A DNA stretch of 64,000 nucleotides from JBBPZA01 sp963728925 (GCA_963728925.1 CAVSMB010000006.1:62001-126000); one strand, 5' to 3'; shown: positions 1-8,574, numbered from the stretch's first letter. The notes: a model not told the origin generated them from the sequence alone. Translations and numbers: made by a program.

Positions 1-813
1 CGCATGTTCCTCCGCCACAACGACGCCGCGGTGGCGAGCGGAGCGCGGATCGTCCACGCCTGCGGCTTCGACTCGATCCCGCACGACCTCGGCGTGCTCT
101 TCACCGTCGAGCAGCTTCCCGAGGACGTGCCGCTCACCGTCCGCGGCTACGTCCGGGCCGGCGGAAGGCCGAGCGCCGGGACCTACCATTCGGCCATCAC
201 CTCGTTCGGGCGCGTTCGCCAGGCGGCGGCCGCGCACTCGGAGCGCAAGAAGCGCGAGCCGCGCCCAGACGCTCGCCGGGTCCGCGCGGTCAAGCCGGTG
301 CCCGGCCGCGACGAGGGCATGTGGACCGTGCCGCTGCCGACCATCGACCCGCAGGTGGTCAGCCGCTCGGCCCGCGCCCTGGACCGCTACGGCCCGGACT
401 TCAGCTACGGCCACTACGCCGCGGTCAAGTCGCTGCCGGTCGCCGCCGGCGGCGCCGTGGGGGTCGGTGGGCTCTTCGCGCTGTCGCAGGTGCCGCCGGC
501 ACGCGACTGGCTGCTCGGGCGCATGACCTCGGGCGACGGCCCCAGCCCCGCGGATCGCGACAAGGGCTGGTTCAAGGTGCGCTTCGTGGGGGAGGGCGGC
601 GACCGGCGCGTCGTCACCCAGGTGTCGGGCGGCGATCCCGGCTACACCGAGACCGCGAAGATGCTCGCCGAGTCGGCCCTCTCGCTCGCGCACGATGACC
701 TGCCGGAGACCTCGGGCCAGCTGACCCCCGCCGTCGCGATGGGCGACGCGCTCATCAAGCGCCTCCAGCGCGCCGGGATCGCCTTCGAGGTGCTCGAGTC
801 CGGCCCGGCCTGA
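1..813 (+). CDS. Saccharopine dehydrogenase-like / trans-acting enoyl reductase family protein (5' end cut by window)
   Basis: This is the C-terminal part of an NAD(P)-dependent oxidoreductase of the saccharopine-dehydrogenase-like family, which includes the mycobacterial trans-acting enoyl reductases. The segment GARIVHACGFDSIPHDLGVL near the visible start is a family signature and normally lies about 120 residues into the protein. The first base of the window is already in frame, so the N-terminal Rossmann domain with the nucleotide-binding glycines is off the left edge. About 270 residues remain. A small hydrophobic stretch (VAAGGAVGVGGLFAL) sits mid-way, as in other members. The family placement is firm. 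The substrate is not visible, and lipid or polyketide reduction is only an analogy to the mycobacterial enzymes. The ATG at base 4 is internal, not the true start. Confidence 0.82.
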   Translation, partial: RMFLRHNDAAVASGARIVHACGFDSIPHDLGVLFTVEQLPEDVPLTVRGYVRAGGRPSAGTYHSAITSFGRVRQAAAAHSERKKREPRPDARRVRAVKPVPGRDEGMWTVPLPTIDPQVVSRSARALDRYGPDFSYGHYAAVKSLPVAAGGAVGVGGLFALSQVPPARDWLLGRMTSGDGPSPADRDKGWFKVRFVGEGGDRRVVTQVSGGDPGYTETAKMLAESALSLAHDDLPETSGQLTPAVAMGDALIKRLQRAGIAFEVLESGPA

Positions 814-859
814 GCACCCGCCGGGTCATCGAGGTCCCGGCGGGCGGACCAGCGGACCG

Positions 860-1279
860 CTACTCGCAGAACGCGATTCTCGGTATGCCGATCAGGATGA
901 TCTTGCCCGTCGACACGGAGACCGCGAACTGGAAGTGGCCACCGTCACGGTGCGGGATCTTCACGAGGGTGATGGCGAAGACCGCTTCGGTGCTGTGGTC
1001 GACCACCGCGTGCGGGAATGCACTCTGGATGTCCGCGATCGTGTCGCCGATGCCGACGCCGTGGGCGGTCGCGCCGCCCCTCACGGTGACCGTCGCGACC
1101 CTTCGCGGCAAGGTCCGGGTGAAGTCGACACTGCCCTTGAGCGGGAGGCGCAGATTCGCCGAGCGGGCGTTCGGACCGATGAGCTCGCAGCCCTGGCGGA
1201 TCTTGCCGCTCAGGCCGTGTGCACGCAGCTCCGCGTAGGTCTTGCCGAGCTTCACGCCGTCCACGCCCCGATTGCTCAC
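860..1279 (-). CDS. Conserved secreted-type hypothetical protein, N-terminus lost
   Basis: The 139 readable residues look like the mature part of a small exported protein. They contain SNRGVDGVKLGKTYAELRAHG, repeated short beta-prone segments, and two cysteines (one in the CELIGPN segment, one at the C-terminal FCE). The opening GVDGVKLGKTYAEL resembles the start of the mature domain in actinobacterial secreted proteins of unknown function. Upstream in the same frame the sequence reads PPAQTARGAAAS, which looks like the end of a signal peptide. Before that it runs straight into an alpha/beta hydrolase remnant, so no signal peptide or ATG remains. The GTG at 1279 is the only usable start. I infer that the true 5' end was lost at the junction near 1300. 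Function unknown. Confidence 0.5.
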   Translation of the reverse strand: MSNRGVDGVKLGKTYAELRAHGLSGKIRQGCELIGPNARSANLRLPLKGSVDFTRTLPRRVATVTVRGGATAHGVGIGDTIADIQSAFPHAVVDHSTEAVFAITLVKIPHRDGGHFQFAVSVSTGKIILIGIPRIAFCE

Positions 1280-1650
1280 CGACGCGGCCGCCCCGCGCGC
1301 GGTCTGCGCCGGCGGGAAGCGCCTCGCGCACGTGGCGCGCGAAGGCGATCGGCACGAGCTCGTCGCGCCGGCCCCACACGAAAGGCTCGGGACCGACAGG
1401 CCGGGCAGCCGCGTCCAGAAGCCGTTCTTGCCGTCCGGCTCGTCGAGGACGATGTTGCGCGCAGCACGAGGCCTTCGTCGCCCCGAGGCCGTGCAGGAGG
1501 ATCGCCGGCGGCCCGGCTCCCGCCTCCATGGTGGAGATCGGGCCGATCGAGGTCTCGACCTCGCGGAAGCGAAGGCCGCCCGGCCTTCGCGGGGCGGTCG
1601 CGGCGAGGAAGCCGACCCCGAGGTGCAGGTCGTGGCGAGCTGGTCGACGT
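1280..1650 (-). pseudogene. Alpha/beta hydrolase remnant with internal deletion
   Basis: Reading the minus strand from about 1631, one frame gives DLHLGVGFLAATAP, then TSIGPISTMEAG and PAILLHGLGATKAS, the N-terminal strand and oxyanion HG loop of an alpha/beta hydrolase. Immediately afterwards a second frame gives ARNIVLDEPDGKNGFW, followed, after a further one-base slip, by FVWGRRDELVPIAFARHV, which is the strand carrying the catalytic Asp region. The roughly 100 residues that normally lie between, including the GxSxG nucleophile elbow, are missing. So is everything after HVREALPA, including the catalytic His. The gene therefore cannot work. The pieces are in the correct order, so this is an internal deletion and not a random hit. 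It runs into the secreted hypothetical protein downstream. Confidence 0.7.
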
Positions 1651-1750
1651 GACGCTCGACGGCGAGCGCCGCGAGCGACCGCGGACCGGGATCTCGGCGA
1701 CGATCCTCGAGGAGGCCGGCGTCTGAGGCGGCCGACGGAGGGGAGGACCG

Positions 1751-3452
1751 CTAGGCGGAAGGGGCGCCCATGGCCCGCTCGTCGAGCTCCGCGAGATGGT
1801 CGTGGACGAGGCGGACGGCCATCGAGCCCTCACCGACGGCGGCGGCGACGCGGCGCATCGAGCCCGAGCGAACGTCGCCCGCTGCGAAGACGCCGGGCAC
1901 GCTCGTCTCGGCCAGACCGGGCGGGCGGTCCAGTGGCCAGCCTCCTGGCGGGGCTCCGTCGTTGACGAGGTCGCGCCCGGTGAGGATGTAGCCACCGTCG
2001 TCCCGGGCGATCGCGCGGGGCAGCCAGTCGGTTCGCGGACGGGCGCCGATGAGGATGAAGAGCCCGTCGGCCGGCAGCTCCTCGCGGACGCCGGCCCGGT
2101 CCTCGAGGGTCAGCCTCTTCAGCCGCGCATCGCCTAACCCCTCGACGACGCGCGCGCCGAGGCGCACCGTCACGTTGGGAAGCGTCTCGATGACGCGCAC
2201 CAGGTAGTCGGACATGCCGCGCGCGAGAGCGTCGCCGCGGACGACGAGCGTCACGCGCGCGGCGTGGCCGGCGAGGTGGATGGCCGCCTGCCCCGCCGAG
2301 TTGCCCGCGCCGACGACGAACACGTCGCGGCCTGCCATCGCGCGCGCCTCGGTGACCGTCGCGCCGTAGAACACGCCCCGCCCGACAAGCGCCTCCAGGG
2401 CTGGGACGCCCATGCGACGGTACTCCGCGCCGGTCGCGACGATCACCGACCGCGCCGTCGCCTCGCCACCGTCGGCGAGCGCGACCACGTGCTCGTCCCC
2501 GCGCGTCTCGAGGCCCGCTGCGCCGGCGAAGACGAACACCGCGCCGAAGAGAACGCTCTGCTGTGAGGCTGACAGCGCGAGCCGGCGGCCGCTGACTCCC
2601 CGGGTGAAGCCGAGGTAGTTGCGGATCGACGAGGTGGTCCCGGCCTGGCCGCCGAGCGCGTCGTGCTCGAGGTGCAGCGCTCGCAGGCCCTCCGAGGCCG
2701 CGTAGACCGCGGCGGACAGCCCGGCCGGGCCCGCGCCGACAATGGCCACGTCGTAGCGGCCGGGGTCGGGTTGCGTGCGGATGCCGAAGGCCCTCGCGAG
2801 CTCGGCCTCGCTGGGATCGACGAGCACCCGCCCGTCGAACAGCAGGGCAACCGGAAGGCTGCCGTCTCCGACGTCGGCGTCCCGCAACAGCGTCTCGCCG
2901 ACGTCGCCGTCGTGCGGATAGAAGCCGAAGGGCAGCCCGTTGCGGTCGAGGTAGTCGCGCAGCCGGGCTGACCGAGGGGCCCATTGCTCGCCGACGAGGC
3001 GGATCGCCTCGAAGCGCGGGCGCGCGCTCGCCGCCGACCAGTCGGCCAGCAGCTGACCCACGCCCGGGTAGAGAGAGGCCTCGGGCGGGTCCCAGGGGGT
3101 CATGACCCAGTCGTCGATCTCGCCGAGGGTCATCGCCTCGTTGAGACGCTCGTTCGTCGAGAGGTCGGCGTAGGTCAGCAGCACGATCCGCTTGGCCGAC
3201 GGGAAGAGCTCGCGCGTCCTCGAGTAAGAGCGCGGAGACCGCTCCGTCGTCGTCGCCGTCGCCTTGCCCGGCGAACACGAGCGCCACGTCCCGTCCCGCA
3301 GCCGCGAGCTCCTCGAGCCGCGTCACGCCCGCTCCCGCCGAGCGCTCGCAGAGGACCTCGTAGTCGGCGCCGAACCTGCGCACCAGGTCGCGCTCGAGCC
3401 GGCGCAGCTCGTCGTCGTCCGCGTCGACGAGGAGGAAGGCGGGACGTGCCAC
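1751..3452 (-). CDS. Fused response-regulator receiver / thioredoxin reductase-like FAD oxidoreductase (frameshifted near 3220)
   Basis: Two overlapping frames make one protein of about 566 residues. The first, from 3452, reads ARPAFLLVDADDDELRRLERD, a receiver-like domain that cannot be confirmed as phosphorylatable. The second, whose first ATG is at 3184, holds VGAGPAGLSAAVYAASEG (FAD-binding GxGxxG), VVGAGNSAGQAAIHLAG (NADPH site) and GVFAAGDVRSGSMRRVA (FAD). The two join at LLLEDA/RELFPSAKRIVLLTY if two bases are restored in a CGCG run near 3220. The redox cysteines of true thioredoxin reductases (CATC) are replaced by YGATVT, so this is not a classical disulfide reductase; the fused receiver-TrxR family often lacks them. 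The gene stands alone, and its C-terminus is intact at 1751. The frameshift may be a sequencing error or real decay. Confidence 0.8.
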
Positions 3453-3485
3453 CGCGGCGAATCTAGACGATCCAGGCCAGCGTGC

Positions 3486-4688
3486 TCAGGCGGCAACCGC
3501 CGCGGCGCCGCGCAGCGTGCGTCGGCGGGCCAGCGCGACGGCGGCGCCCGCCGCCGAGGTGCAGACGGCGAGCACGACTGCGGCCCGCCAGCCCGCCGCG
3601 TCGATGAGGATGCCGCCCGACGCGGCGCCGAGCGCGACCCCGGCGACGAGTGCGGTGAGCGGCCAGGAGTAGGCCTCGGTCGCGCTGCCCGCCGGCGCGA
3701 CGACGCCCGCGAGCTCGTTGCGGGTGGCGATGAGCGGCGCGATGAAGATGCCCGCCGGGACGAGCAGCAGCCCCATCGCCAAGGGCGAGCCGGCGAGAAC
3801 GAGCGGCGCGAGGAAGGCGGGCAGGAGCATGGCGACGGTTAGATGGACGCGCGCGAGCGGGCGCCTGCGCGGCCGGGCGCCATAGGCGAGGCCACCGGCG
3901 GCGCTGCCCAGCGACCACACGGCGAGCAGGACGCCGGCGAGCTCGCGTCGGCCCTCGTGGTCGGCGAAGGCCGGCAGCGCCACCTCGAGCGCACCCAGGG
4001 CGACGCCAACCGGCAGCATCGCGCCGATGAGCGTGCGCAGCCCGGGCGAGCGCAACGCCCCGAGCAGATCGCGCGGCGCCTCGTCGCTCCCGGCCGCCCG
4101 GCGTTCCTCGCGCGGCAGGACGCCGAGGAAGGCGAGCGTGCCGGCCACCACCGCCGCCCCCGAGACCGCGAGCGCCGCACCCGGCGCGACGAGCGCGACG
4201 AGCAGCGCCGTGATTAGCGGCCCGACGATGAAGATCGTCTCGGTCAGGACCGAGTCCAGCGCGAACGCGCCCTGGACGAGCGAGGGGTCCTCGCCGAGCA
4301 GCCGCGGGTAGAGCGCGCGCATCACCGACGAGACCGGCGGAAGCGTGAGGCCGGTCAGCGCCGCGGTGAAGAGGATCGCCGCGGGAGGAACGCCTGAACT
4401 CCCGAGCACGAGCAGGCCGGCCAGCCCCGTTGCGTGCCCGCCGGCGAGGAACCCGAGCACGCGCACACCGTGGCGGTCGACCAGCCGCGCGCCGATGGGC
4501 GCCCCGAGCCCGGCGCCCAGAGCCAGCGCTCCCGCCGCGGCTCCGGCCACCGCGAACGAGCCGCCCTCGGCGCGAAGGAAGAGCACGAGAGCGAGCGCGT
4601 TGATCCCGATCGGCAGCCGCGCGAGCAGCACGGCGCCGAGAAGCGGCGCCATCCCGGGGACCCGCAGGACACGCGCGTAGGTGGACAT
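3486..4688 (-). CDS. MFS transporter, 12-TM type
   Basis: A 400-residue integral membrane protein with about twelve hydrophobic segments arranged as two halves joined by a charged loop near residues 195-215 (PREERRAAGSDEAPRD). The motif GARLVDRHGVR between the second and third segments matches the major facilitator loop 2-3 signature (GxxxDRxGRR). The length suits an efflux-type or arabinose-permease-like MFS protein. The substrate cannot be read from sequence. It is transcribed away from the tetR-VOC operon, with about 280 bases between the two starts, so TetR control of both is possible but unproven. The ATG at 4688 is the first start before the hydrophobic core. Confidence 0.85.
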   Translation of the reverse strand: MSTYARVLRVPGMAPLLGAVLLARLPIGINALALVLFLRAEGGSFAVAGAAAGALALGAGLGAPIGARLVDRHGVRVLGFLAGGHATGLAGLLVLGSSGVPPAAILFTAALTGLTLPPVSSVMRALYPRLLGEDPSLVQGAFALDSVLTETIFIVGPLITALLVALVAPGAALAVSGAAVVAGTLAFLGVLPREERRAAGSDEAPRDLLGALRSPGLRTLIGAMLPVGVALGALEVALPAFADHEGRRELAGVLLAVWSLGSAAGGLAYGARPRRRPLARVHLTVAMLLPAFLAPLVLAGSPLAMGLLLVPAGIFIAPLIATRNELAGVVAPAGSATEAYSWPLTALVAGVALGAASGGILIDAAGWRAAVVLAVCTSAAGAAVALARRRTLRGAAAVAA

Positions 4689-4891
4689 GTCGTCGAAGCT
4701 ACCCCTGCTGCGGCGCGTTCCCGTCGTCGGGAAGGCGGCCTTCTATTCCGCCTTGCGTGGCTCGAGGCGGGCAAGGCCTCGGCCTCGGACGACGGAACGG
4801 TCGCGCAGATGCACCGCTCGGAGGCGTTCGGGGACTGATTCCGAACTACGCCGGCTCGCGACGATCGCACGCCACCTCGCACTGACCCGGC
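4689..4891. other. Intergenic region between divergent MFS and tetR genes
   Basis: No supported gene. A plus-strand stretch beginning MSSKLPLLRRVPVVGKA (from 4687) looks briefly protein-like, then loses coding character. It could be the 5' end of a lost gene. The promoters for the MFS gene (minus) and the tetR operon (plus) should lie here or just downstream. Confidence 0.4.
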
Positions 4892-4940
4892 CTTGACGGG
4901 CAATGAACAAACGCTCATGATGAGCATCCGCTCATCATCA
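4892..4940 (+). promoter_or_regulatory. Candidate tetR promoter with palindromic operator
   Basis: TTGACG at 4892 is a good -35 element, and about 17 bases later the AT-richer CATGAT overlaps a perfect 13-base palindrome GCTCATGATGAGC (4913-4925). A second half-copy, CGCTCATCATC, follows at once (4929-4939). A palindrome placed on the -10 region about 40 bases before a tetR start is the classic layout for autorepression by a TetR protein. The sequence is seen directly; its role is inferred. Confidence 0.55.
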
Positions 4941-4965
4941 CGGGATCACCCGCCCGTCGCGCTCG

Positions 4966-5589
4966 ATGTCGCCAAGGGGCAAGACCAACCCACACACGCG
5001 CGAGGTTCTGCTCGCGGCCGCCGAGGCGGTCATCCGTCGCGAGGGACTCGCCGCCGCGACGACGCGCTCGGTCGCTCGTGAAGCCGACGTGGCCGACGGG
5101 CTGCTCTACAACCACTTCGCCGACAAGGACGACCTGCTGATCGCGTTGCTCGGCGATCGCCTCCAGGCGGCCGGAGCCCGCCTTGCGTCGTTGCCCGACC
5201 GTGCGGGCACGCGGACCGTCCGCGAGAACCTCGTCGAGATCGTCACGGAGGGTCTCGAGACGCTGCTCGCCCTGGCGCCGCTCCTCGGCGCGCTGATGGA
5301 CCGCCCTGATCTGCGCGCCCGTCAGCACGACGGGGGCGCCGCTCCCGACCGCGAGGGGGCGCTCATCCCCGCGCGCATGTACCTCGAGGCTGAGCGCGCG
5401 GCCGGACGGGTTCGCGCGGCCGCCGACGTCGACGCGGCCGCCGCGCTGCTTGTCGGCGCCTGCCACGACCTCGCCTTCCACCGCGCCCTGCACCGCAACA
5501 CCACGCCGGTCGATCCGCGTCTACCCGCCCGCCTCGTCGACACGCTGATGGCGGGCCTGCGCCCGGCCGCCTCGAGAAAGGACCGCTGA
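4966..5589 (+). CDS. TetR family transcriptional regulator
   Basis: A 207-residue TetR-type repressor. Residues 10-57 form the N-terminal helix-turn-helix (REVLLAAAEAVIRREGLAAA, then SVAREADVADGLLYNHFADK, where YNHFADKDDL is the family signature after the recognition helix). The remaining helical C-terminal domain is the ligand-binding and dimer part and is not conserved enough to name a ligand. It is the first gene of an operon with three VOC-fold genes; its stop abuts the next ATG directly (TGAATG). The palindrome just upstream suggests it regulates itself and the operon. A role in sensing an electrophile or small aromatic handled by the VOC proteins is only a guess. Confidence 0.9.
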   Translation: MSPRGKTNPHTREVLLAAAEAVIRREGLAAATTRSVAREADVADGLLYNHFADKDDLLIALLGDRLQAAGARLASLPDRAGTRTVRENLVEIVTEGLETLLALAPLLGALMDRPDLRARQHDGGAAPDREGALIPARMYLEAERAAGRVRAAADVDAAAALLVGACHDLAFHRALHRNTTPVDPRLPARLVDTLMAGLRPAASRKDR

Positions 5590-6003
5590 ATGCCGCCGAC
5601 CTTGGCCAACGGCAAGATCACCTACGTCGAGATCCCCGCCGCCGACGTCTGCCGCTCGGCTTCGTTCTACGCGGAGGTGTTCGGCTGGCGGATCCGGGAG
5701 CGGAGCGACGGGGCGACCGCCTTCGACGATCCGACCGAAGAGGTCAGCGGCGCCTGGGTGACGGGTCGGCCCCCGTCCCAGGAGGCGGGGCTGCTGGTCT
5801 ACGTGTGGGTCGAGGACGTCGGCGCCGCGGTCGAGGCAGTGCTCGCTCACGGCGGCGAGCTCGTCCAGCCCATCGGCGCCGATGCGCCGGAGATCACCGC
5901 GCGCTTCCGCGACCCCGCGGGCAACGTCATCGGGCTCTACCAGGAGCCGGACGGCACGACAGACGTCGCCGCGCAGGACGACCTCGAGGACCGCGGCTCG
6001 TGA
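5590..6003 (+). CDS. VOC family protein (glyoxalase/bleomycin-resistance fold), first of three
   Basis: A 137-residue single-domain vicinal oxygen chelate protein with the two beta-alpha-beta-beta-beta halves expected. It opens ITYVEIPAADVCRSASFYAEVFGW, the usual N-terminal strand plus helix ending FYxxxFGW, and ends ARFRDPAGNVIGLYQEP, the C-terminal strand with a metal-ligand Glu (YQE). Members range from glyoxalase I to dioxygenases and antibiotic-binding proteins, so the specific activity is unknown. It starts on the base after the tetR stop and overlaps the next gene by four bases (GTGA), so it is translationally coupled to both. Confidence 0.87.
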   Translation: MPPTLANGKITYVEIPAADVCRSASFYAEVFGWRIRERSDGATAFDDPTEEVSGAWVTGRPPSQEAGLLVYVWVEDVGAAVEAVLAHGGELVQPIGADAPEITARFRDPAGNVIGLYQEPDGTTDVAAQDDLEDRGS

Positions 6004-6467
6004 CCCTGGCGACCAATCGCTCGATGCCGGCGTGCACCGTCCTGCCCGAGCTCGTCGTCGCCGACGTGGAGCGCGCGGCCGCGTGGCTGTGCGAGGTCTT
6101 CGGGCTCACGGAGCGCTGGCGGGCAGGCGGGCACCCAGCGCAGCTTGCCGTCGGCGACGGCGCGGTGGCCCTCACCGAGTCGCGTGTCGGCCAGGGCTTC
6201 TCCTCAGCTGACGCCGCCGAATTCCGCCCGCCGGGGCCGCGCGAGGTCAGCAGCTCGCTGCTGGTTCGGGTCGCCGACGTCGACGCCCATCACGAGCACG
6301 CCCGCAAGCACGCGCAGATCCTGCAGCCTCCCACGAGCTATCCCTACGGCGAGCGCCAGTACACCGCGCGGGACTCCACCGGCCACCGCTGGACGTTCTC
6401 CCAGACGATCGCCGACGTCGCGCCCGAAGGGTGGGGCGGGACGGCCGGTCCCGAGATGCAACGCTGA
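6000..6467 (+). CDS. VOC family protein, second of three
   Basis: A 155-residue glyoxalase-fold protein. I choose the GTG at 6000 because it makes a GTGA overlap with the stop of the previous gene; an alternative ATG lies at 6024. The N-terminal segment LPELVVADVERAAAWLCEVFGL matches the VOC strand-helix unit, and YGERQYTARDSTGHRWTFSQT matches the C-terminal unit seen in PhnB/bleomycin-resistance-like members (YGxRxYxxxDxxGHxWxFxQ). It overlaps the third VOC gene by a single base (TGATG). Substrate unknown. Confidence 0.85.
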   Translation: MTLATNRSMPACTVLPELVVADVERAAAWLCEVFGLTERWRAGGHPAQLAVGDGAVALTESRVGQGFSSADAAEFRPPGPREVSSSLLVRVADVDAHHEHARKHAQILQPPTSYPYGERQYTARDSTGHRWTFSQTIADVAPEGWGGTAGPEMQR

Positions 6468-6916
6468 TGGGCGGGGCGGGTCGTTCGAGCGGCAAGCGGG
6501 CGAGCATCCTGCCCCAGCTCTCGGTCCGAAACGGGCGCGCCGCGATCGACTTCTACCGGGCCGCCTTCGGAGCCGTCGAGGACTACCGCGTGGGCGGCAC
6601 CGACGCCGACGAGAGCGTCGTCGCCCAGCTCTCCGTAGGAGACGCTTCGTTCTGGGTCTCTGACGAGGCGCCGAGCCATGGCAGCTTCAGCCCTCAGACG
6701 CTGGGCGGCGCCACCGCGCGCATGCTGCTGATCGTCGAAGACCCGGACAGTGCGCTCGAGCAGGCGGTGGCGGCCGGCGCGAGGGAGGCGCATCCGGTCG
6801 GCGAGGAGCACGGCTGGCGCCTGGGGCGGATCGAGGATCCCTTCGGCCACCACTGGGAGATCGGAAGGCCGCTGAGCAGCTGGCCCCCGGACAGCGCCCA
6901 TCGGGCTGCCCACTGA
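6467..6916 (+). CDS. VOC family protein (PhnB-like), third of three
   Basis: A 149-residue VOC protein starting at the ATG that shares one base with the previous stop. ILPQLSVRNGRAAIDFYRAAFG is the N-terminal unit typical of PhnB-like members, and LGRIEDPFGHHWEIGRPL is the matching C-terminal unit (DPFGHxWEI). Despite the PhnB label, this subfamily is not established in phosphonate breakdown. It is the last gene of the tetR operon. Downstream, the sequence runs into the truncated 3' side of a minus-strand LysE-type gene. Three adjacent paralogues with low mutual similarity point to an old expansion and not to a recent duplication. Confidence 0.85.
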   Translation: MGGAGRSSGKRASILPQLSVRNGRAAIDFYRAAFGAVEDYRVGGTDADESVVAQLSVGDASFWVSDEAPSHGSFSPQTLGGATARMLLIVEDPDSALEQAVAAGAREAHPVGEEHGWRLGRIEDPFGHHWEIGRPLSSWPPDSAHRAAH

Positions 6917-6964
6917 TCGCTGCCCGTGGGGACGAGCCGGCGCGCCGATCGCCTCACGGCGACA

Positions 6965-7070
6965 CGTGGTCGGCCACCTCGTGACGATGTAGATCACCGA
7001 CGGGCCGGGGAAGGCGATCAGCGCCAGGGCTAGCGGCAGCGAAGACGATTAGGGTCTCGGGAGCCGGCAT
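6965..7070 (-). pseudogene. LysE/RhtB-type amino-acid exporter remnant (N-terminus only)
   Basis: On the minus strand an ATG at 7070 opens MPAPETLIVFAAAS. After skipping one extra C this continues LALIAFPGPSVIYIVTR, which is the first transmembrane helix and the PGPS signature of the LysE/RhtB exporter family. Coding sense stops within about 10 residues, where the sequence joins the 3' side of the VOC gene. Roughly 170 residues of a normal exporter are missing. A remnant by truncation plus a one-base insertion. Confidence 0.55.
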
Positions 7071-7139
7071 GGGAATCAAAGCGTAGGCGTCGTAGGCTCA
7101 CCACGCCGCTCGAGACGTCCTGGGAAAGGGAGTCAGCTG

Positions 7140-7470
7140 ATGTTGCTCATTTCGGAGGTCGAGCTTCCCGGCGATGCGGACGTCGCTGCCTTCAGCGACT
7201 TCCTGCGCGACGCGTACCTTCCGGCCGTCCACACCGGGGCCACGCGCGTGGGGGTCATCGAAGGGTTGGAGTTCGCACGACGCGACACGACGGAGGGCGG
7301 CCACCGGTTCCTGCGGATCGTGCACTGGAACGGGGTGGACCCGGGGGACCATTTCCAAGTCCGACTGGGACGATGAGGCGGTGCTCAACAAGCTGGAGGC
7401 CTTCGGCGCGACCACGGGCCGGCACGTCCGCTGGCAGGAAGTCGCCCGGTTGCCCGACGCACCCGAGTGA
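7140..7470 (+). CDS. Small conserved hypothetical protein, probable frameshift near 7360
   Basis: From the ATG at 7140, preceded by a GGGAAAGGGAG ribosome site, the first frame reads VELPGDADVAAFSDFLRDAY and ends LRIVHWNGVDPGDHFQ. A second frame then continues SDWDDEAVLNKLEAFGATTG to a natural end at 7470. Joined, they make about 109 residues. The pattern (beta strand, helix, strand, strand, HWNG, helix) suggests a ferredoxin-like or dimeric alpha-beta-barrel fold, but I do not recognise the family. Without correction the first frame ends at 7376 with 78 residues. The G-rich run CCGGGGGACC just upstream is a likely indel site. Confidence 0.5.
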
Positions 7471-7476
7471 TTGGGC

Positions 7477-8018
7477 TCAGGGCCGCGGCCGCGGTATCTG
7501 CCACAGCTCGACGGCGCGCCCGAGCGTCGGGTTGTCGATGGGGCGCTCGACGGTCATGCCGAGCTTGGTCGCAACGCGGCGCGAGCGCTCGTTGTCGGGG
7601 TGGATGATCGCGATGAGCTCCGGCACCATCAGGACCCCGAAGGCGTGGTCGCGCGCGGTGACGGCGGCTTCAGTGGCCAGACCGCGTCCCCACGCCTCGC
7701 GGCCCAGCCGCCAGCCCAGCTCTGGGCGCGTTGCGACCTCGGGCAGGAAGCTCGGGTGGGCGACGCCGGCGAAGCCGAGCAGGCGGCCGGCGAGTGCGGG
7801 CTCGCGCGACTCCAGGGCGAACCAGCCGAACCCGTAGCGCTCCCAGTGGTCCAGGACGCGGCCGTGGAACTCGGCCACGGCGCGGGGTCGGCCGGCCGGT
7901 TGAGGTAGCGGGTGACCTCGGGGTCGCTGTTGATCGCCGCCATTGGCGCGGCATCCTCCGGCCGCCAGCGGCGCAGCCGCAGGCGCGGGGTCATCAGGTC
8001 GTCCAGCTCGACCGTCAT
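7477..8018 (-). CDS. GNAT family N-acetyltransferase (frameshift near 7890)
   Basis: An acetyltransferase of about 180 residues of the RimJ/RimL type, split over two frames. The first part, from the ATG at 8018, reads TPRLRLRRWRPEDAAPMAAI and NSDPEVTRYLNRPAD. The second reads AEFHGRVLDHWERYGFGWFA, then ELGWRLGREAWGRGLATEAA (the acetyl-CoA pyrophosphate loop, RxxGxG/A) and ends IIHPDNERSRRVATKLGM, the usual Asn-containing motif. One base restored near 7890 joins them (PADP/RAVAEF). The NERD gene lies 39 bases away on the other strand, so the two share a promoter region. Acceptor substrate unknown; proteins and small amines are both common. Confidence 0.75.
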
Positions 8019-8057
8019 CGAGGCGACGTCCGGCGGCGGCGTGCCGATGACCGGAGC

Positions 8058-8564
8058 ATGTCCGTTCGTCTCGCCGATCCAGCGGCCGACCGGCGCGTGG
8101 CCGCACGGCTCGGGGCGCTGCTCGACGGTCGCGGGGTCGTGCTCCTCCACGACCGCCACGTGCCCGGCGGGAGCATCGGCGTCCAGCACCTCGCAGCCGG
8201 GCCCGGCGGCGTCACGGTGATCGCGGTGACCTCGAGGCGCGGGCGCGTCGAGGCAGGGCGCCGCGGCGGAACGCTGCGCATCGGCGGCTGGGACGGCACG
8301 GCGCTGCTCGACGGCGTGCGCTGGCAGGCGGCCGTGGTCCGCGACGCGCTGGAGGCCGAGGGCTGGGACGTCTTCGACGTGCAGGCGGCGATCTGCCTCC
8401 CCGGCGCCTCGGGCGTGCCGAGCCTCGGCGCCATGCGCGTCGACGGCGTGTGGGTCGAGGCGCCCCGCCCGGTGGCGAAGATCATCGCGAGGCGCGGTCC
8501 GCTCACTCCGGACCAGGTCGACCGCGTGGTCGAGGATCTCGACCGGCGATTCCCGCCCCGCTGA
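8058..8564 (+). CDS. NERD domain protein (nuclease-related domain)
   Basis: A 168-residue protein starting at the ATG at 8058, set back-to-back with the GNAT gene. It matches the NERD pattern: IGVQHLAAGPGGVTVIAVTS corresponds to the conserved 'D/H-h-h-h-G-G-V-hVIDxK' core of this endonuclease-like fold, followed by a GGWDGTALLDGVRWQAAVVRD helix and VQAAICLPGAS. The usual Asp and Lys of the core read H and S here (QHL and AVTSRRGR), so catalytic competence is doubtful. NERD proteins are thought to relate to restriction-like nucleases. No helicase or kinase domain is fused. The C-terminal PLTPDQVDRVVEDLDRRFPP helix ends the protein. Confidence 0.65.
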   Translation: MSVRLADPAADRRVAARLGALLDGRGVVLLHDRHVPGGSIGVQHLAAGPGGVTVIAVTSRRGRVEAGRRGGTLRIGGWDGTALLDGVRWQAAVVRDALEAEGWDVFDVQAAICLPGASGVPSLGAMRVDGVWVEAPRPVAKIIARRGPLTPDQVDRVVEDLDRRFPPR

Positions 8565-8574
8565 GGGCGTCTCG

